In this document: piece after piece, positions 6,307-9,451 of the stretch | Layout of the letters: every line of letters starts with the position of its first letter | Numbering within the stretch: the first letter of the stretch is position 1 | Assembly: GCA_937873255.1 (NCBI GenBank) | Contig: CALMVM010000057.1 | Coordinates: 1 to 9,451, forward strand | Direction: 5' to 3' | Source: an uncultured Verrucomicrobiota bacterium | Lineage (GTDB): Bacteria > Verrucomicrobiota > Verrucomicrobiia > Chthoniobacterales > SZAS-18 | Length of the DNA: 9,451 bases | Made by a program: the position numbers and the translations under genes | Notes under the pieces: model-generated | The model's input: only the letters and a program-made list of their open reading frames with translations | The model's database searches: none | Told to the model about the DNA's origin: nothing

Positions 6307-9300
6307 ATTTCTTGAATGGGCTGAAAATCGCGCCCGCCGCTCCGATCCGGCGGTCGCCGTACCCGACGCTGAACCCGCCCCCCGCCCCCTGCGGGAGGCT
6401 GGCGTCCTCGCTGAGGACATACCGGATGGCCATGCGGCCGTCTTGGTCCGGCGGCCCTCCCGCCGGAGGCATGGTGTGGACGGTCAGCGGCGAGATTTCC
6501 GTGGCCTGCGGGGCGGCCGCGCCTTCGAGGATGCCGTAGCCTCCGTAGCCGCGGACCCACACCGTTTTCTCCGTCGTGGCGGCGAGGAAGACGTGGCGGC
6601 TGTCGGAGAAAAAGAACGGCGCGTTCCACGGGTCGGCCAACTCGTGCCTCGGGCCGACGAACTCGAAGGGCATGGCGGTCGAAAGAATCTGCCGCGTCAA
6701 CTCCGTGGACGGTTCGGCCCGGTAATCGAGCGCGAACACGCGCGGGTCGGTGCCATCGAGTTCCCTGCCGGCGGGAGACGCCACCACGGCGGGGAGTCCG
6801 TCGTGTTCGTCCTCGCCCCGGACCGGCAGGCTGTGCGTGTTGTAGAACACGAAGGAGCCGGGCCACGCGTCGCCCACGATCCATTTGCCGTTCGGGGCGC
6901 GCCACACGGGCCGCTCGTTGGCGTAGACGCGCAGCGCGTCCCCGGCGCGGGTCACGCTCAGGCGAAGGGCCGCGCGATCAAAAGCGCCGACGGCGGCGTA
7001 GGACACCGTGGTAGGACGGTTCACGTCCGACGTTTTCGCCGTTTGCCACTTGCCGTTGTAATACTCGCTCCAGCACAGGACGGCCTGGGTCCTGACCCAG
7101 GGAAGTCCGGGGATGTCCTCGCTGCGAAGCTGCGTCAGGTTGCCAGGCGGCGGTTTGCTGGCCGTGTCCGGCGCTTTCTTGAGCAGCCGCAGCCAGAACA
7201 GCAGCAGACGCCCGCCCCAGACCACCGGCATCACAGGATTGTCCTCGATTTCGAGCTTGATCTGTTCCCACGGCGTCCAGCTGCCGTATTCGTGGCGGCG
7301 GTAATAATATTTCCGACCCGCCCCGGCACTGCGGGCAACGACGTGGTTGGTGTTCGCCGCCTCGTCGTGGTAGATGGCGCAGGGTTCCAGCTTGGCGACC
7401 TCTTCGAGCTTGGCGAGGTAGTTGAGCAAGGCGGTCGTGGCAGAGTCATCGCTGATGTCGCCCTGCATCAATTCGCTCTCGACCTCCTTGAAGAACGGGG
7501 ATTTGTCGTCGCGTAACTCGGGTTCCAGCCAGTTCTCGGGGAAGAGGTAGACCTTGCGGTTGGCTTCCCAGACCCGGTAGCGTTTCATCCACTCCCACTG
7601 CCGGGCGTCGAGGGAGGTCGGGGAGACGCGCGATTCGAGGTTCAGGAAGCACCGCTCGATGAAAAGCTGCACCGAGGACAGCGCGTGGCGGACCCGCGAG
7701 GTCTGCATGCAGGGTTCGGTCTGCACGTCCATCAGGAAGTACTCGAAAAGTTTGTCCGGCGAGTCGATGCCGGCGGTCTCCGGGCGGGCGCGCATCCCGT
7801 GGAGGATGTAAGCCGTCAGCGCGTTTCTTTGCAGGGCGCGCAACTCGTCGTTGAGCGGCCGGACGACCTCGCGCCAGTCGGTCGGAGCGTAGCGGGCGCG
7901 CAATGCGGCTTGCAAGATCCGCGTCGTGTTGGCGGTCGGCTCGTTGGTCGTCGCCTGGATCAACGCCCGGGCCGGGATGCCCATCGTACGAACGAGCGCC
8001 ATCGCGTCGTAAACTCGCCGGAAAAAGTCGAGGTGAGCGAGGTCCTCGACGCTCCCTCCGAAATGCGCGAGCAGATCAAACAACGACACCAGGTCCCAAC
8101 GCGTGACCGCGAACAGGAGGCCGTTCGCGTCACTGGCGGCCGACGCCGGGTCTTGCAGGATTTGCAACAGCGACTCATCCACCGGTGAGACCTCCGCTTT
8201 GATCCGGGCGAAGTCCAGCAGGGCGCTTAGCGGGGCGAGCAGAGCGGCGGGCGCGGGGTCGGCGGCAGCGGGATCACCCTCGTCCGGCGAGGCGTTGAGC
8301 CAGGGGCGGCCGTCGGCGTCGGTGCGGCCCTGCGCGTTGATCCGGTAATCCGCGTGACGGGCGAAGTGCGCCGTTTCGTTGGCCGTCAGGCCGAGCCGCT
8401 TCGCCAGTGTCGCCGCCTTCAGGAAGCGGACGATTGTGCGCCGGAACGCGGCGAACGGTTCCGCCGGATAGAGCGCCGACGCCGGGACCACGCGGTGCCC
8501 CTGGCCCTTCGGCTGCCAATCCCATGACAGGCGCGCGAGGTTGCGCACTTTTTCCACGGTCAATTTGAGCGGGTAAAGGGTTCCCGCCTGCCACTCCAGT
8601 GGGTCGGCGTTCTGCCAGTGCGTCCCGGCACGAACGAGGGCGACGGACCGCTCCGCTACCCGCAGCGTTACCGCCGCACCATCGTCGGCCTCGACCGACA
8701 GATTGAAAAATCCGCTCTCCGGCGCTTCGATCCAGCCGCGCCACACCCCGGAGACCGCTGACCCCGGCGTGGGATTGGCCGGCAGCGGCGTGCCTCCGCC
8801 GGGAGAATAATCCACCGATGGCGCGATGCCCCCGGACGGTAGGGGGTCGCCGGTAGCCGTGTCGCCCGCGAAAAATTGCGCCGAAAGGCCCGGCGTTTCC
8901 AGCGCGGCAACGTCGTTCCACGCGGGTTGGCCGGGCGGTCCATCCGCCTCCAGCGGGAAGGGTCCGCTGACCGGGGCCAGGAGGGCCTGCACGAGCACCG
9001 GATCGGCGTTCGTCGCCGCACCGATGACCCCGAGCGCCTGCTGCCGTTTGCCGGCCTGCACCAATTCGGGCAGGATCGACTTCAGCAGGGCGGCGCGCTT
9101 CTCCGCCGCCGGCTGCGCACCGCCCGTCACATAGGCGTCGTAGGGAGCCTGCAACTCCGGGTATCGGGCGAAGAACGGGTCGGTGACGGCGTGATTTTTG
9201 TTGTAGAGATCATCGACCGCCGCGCCGAACGCCCCGGACCCGGCCGCCGCTTTGAGCGCGTCCCGCGCCGCCGCCGTCAGGACGCCGGAGTAGGAGAGCT

Positions 9301-9451
9301 TTTTGCGGAAATCATCGTAGGCCAGTTTCGGCGCGCCGGCATCCGTGCGGCCCGCCGCGTTCTCGACGGCAGCCAGGGCGGGGGAGCCGGGGGCCAGGGT
9401 TCCGTCCGGGTCGCCGAACGCCACGTTCACCGTCAGGACATCGTCCAGCAG
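6305..9451 (-). CDS. Tc toxin TcA subunit, N-terminal/shell chain with PA14-like insert (5' end outside window)
   Basis: The frame is open to base 9451, so the GTG at 9428-9430 is not the start; 1048 residues are visible and the N-terminal part of TcA is missing. Numbering from base 9451: residues about 40-165 are helical TcA shell (LAYDDFRKKLSYSG, DPFFARYPEL, EKRAALLKSILPELV). Residues about 187-327 form a PA14-like beta domain (LSAQFFAGD, VWRGWIEAPESGFFNLSVEA, DDGAAVTLRV, LYPLKLTVEK, ARLSWDWQP), a carbohydrate- or receptor-binding fold. Residues about 430-605 are helical, with FEYFLMDVQTEP and RHALSSVQLFIERCF. Residues 615-652 hold the ABC-toxin signature: YRVWEANRKVYLFPENWLEP then ELRDDKSPFFKE. 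From there to about 1035 lies the beta-rich region usually labelled neuraminidase-like; it is a fold name and sialidase activity is not implied. The protein ends in IFSPFKK, just where single-chain TcAs run on into the pore half. The stop TAA is 8 bases before the next gene. Role: shell and receptor binding of the Tc toxin. Confidence 0.92.
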   Translation of the reverse strand: MLDDVLTVNVAFGDPDGTLAPGSPALAAVENAAGRTDAGAPKLAYDDFRKKLSYSGVLTAAARDALKAAAGSGAFGAAVDDLYNKNHAVTDPFFARYPELQAPYDAYVTGGAQPAAEKRAALLKSILPELVQAGKRQQALGVIGAATNADPVLVQALLAPVSGPFPLEADGPPGQPAWNDVAALETPGLSAQFFAGDTATGDPLPSGGIAPSVDYSPGGGTPLPANPTPGSAVSGVWRGWIEAPESGFFNLSVEADDGAAVTLRVAERSVALVRAGTHWQNADPLEWQAGTLYPLKLTVEKVRNLARLSWDWQPKGQGHRVVPASALYPAEPFAAFRRTIVRFLKAATLAKRLGLTANETAHFARHADYRINAQGRTDADGRPWLNASPDEGDPAAADPAPAALLAPLSALLDFARIKAEVSPVDESLLQILQDPASAASDANGLLFAVTRWDLVSLFDLLAHFGGSVEDLAHLDFFRRVYDAMALVRTMGIPARALIQATTNEPTANTTRILQAALRARYAPTDWREVVRPLNDELRALQRNALTAYILHGMRARPETAGIDSPDKLFEYFLMDVQTEPCMQTSRVRHALSSVQLFIERCFLNLESRVSPTSLDARQWEWMKRYRVWEANRKVYLFPENWLEPELRDDKSPFFKEVESELMQGDISDDSATTALLNYLAKLEEVAKLEPCAIYHDEAANTNHVVARSAGAGRKYYYRRHEYGSWTPWEQIKLEIEDNPVMPVVWGGRLLLFWLRLLKKAPDTASKPPPGNLTQLRSEDIPGLPWVRTQAVLCWSEYYNGKWQTAKTSDVNRPTTVSYAAVGAFDRAALRLSVTRAGDALRVYANERPVWRAPNGKWIVGDAWPGSFVFYNTHSLPVRGEDEHDGLPAVVASPAGRELDGTDPRVFALDYRAEPSTELTRQILSTAMPFEFVGPRHELADPWNAPFFFSDSRHVFLAATTEKTVWVRGYGGYGILEGAAAPQATEISPLTVHTMPPAGGPPDQDGRMAIRYVLSEDASLPQGAGGGFSVGYGDRRIGAAGAIFSPFKK

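Noticed and set aside
4281..6539. Plus-strand open frame of 752 codons antisense to the TcA C-terminal chain
   Set aside because: Its product is Arg/Val/Gly-rich without any family motif, and the opposite strand holds a motif-perfect TcA. Long antisense frames are expected in high-G+C coding DNA.
6297..6905. Extension of the second TcA chain upstream of 6296
   Set aside because: The extra ~200 residues are Arg/Gly-rich and overlap the well-conserved end of the first chain in another frame; the AAGGAG-ATG at 6294-6306 fixes the start.
7000..7500. True sialidase activity from the neuraminidase-like region
   Set aside because: The name reflects fold similarity in TcA proteins; I could not see the repeated Asp-box motifs of active sialidases.
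6443..7516. Plus-strand open frame of 357 codons antisense to the TcA shell chain
   Set aside because: Shadow of the TcA reading frame; no recognisable domain.
1..9451. CRISPR array, tRNA, rRNA, insertion sequence or attachment site
   Set aside because: No regularly spaced repeats, no RNA-gene signatures and no transposase or terminal repeats were seen; nearly every base is in a protein-coding gene.

Overview
This is a gene-dense, high-G+C window (the two strands carry almost nothing but coding sequence; no gene-free stretch exceeds about 10 bases). It carries part of an insecticidal-type Tc (toxin complex, ABC toxin) locus. Nothing in it fixes the species. G+C-rich codon use, a clean AAGGAG ribosome binding site and the TcA family point to a high-G+C bacterium, probably Gram-negative and from soil, water or a host-associated niche. 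Verrucomicrobiota, Planctomycetota or Acidobacteriota would fit, but that is a guess.

Layout. On the minus strand, read from right to left, three genes follow each other with 8 bases or less between them. The first (6305-9451, 5' end outside the window) is the N-terminal/shell half of a TcA subunit, with an inserted PA14-like domain and the ABC-toxin/neuraminidase-like region. The second (2976-6296) is the C-terminal half of the same TcA: helical shell, linker, pore-forming channel and TcB-binding domain. The third (1082-2986) is a flavin-dependent monooxygenase/halogenase-like protein with a probable NTF2-like C-terminal domain. The close spacing (a stop codon sharing bases with the next ribosome binding site, then a start/stop overlap of 11 bases) says operon with coupled translation; its promoter lies to the right, outside the window. 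On the plus strand, running into this operon from the left edge, is the 3' end of a gene (1-1092) whose product looks like the exchangeable C-terminal tip of a polymorphic or TcC-type toxin. It ends in a candidate PD-(D/E)XK nuclease. The two convergent genes overlap at their ends by 11 bases.

How the genes may work together. Known Tc toxins have a pentameric TcA that binds the target cell and injects, and a TcB-TcC cocoon that holds a toxic TcC C-terminal enzyme. Here TcA is encoded in two chains broken AFTER the neuraminidase-like region, apparently a different place from the known TcaA/TcaB split. The plus-strand gene is a plausible source of the cargo, although the TcB/TcC core itself is outside the window and unproven. 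The flavoenzyme is not a known Tc component; its coupling to TcA, with two altered FAD-site motifs, is the most unusual part of the window.
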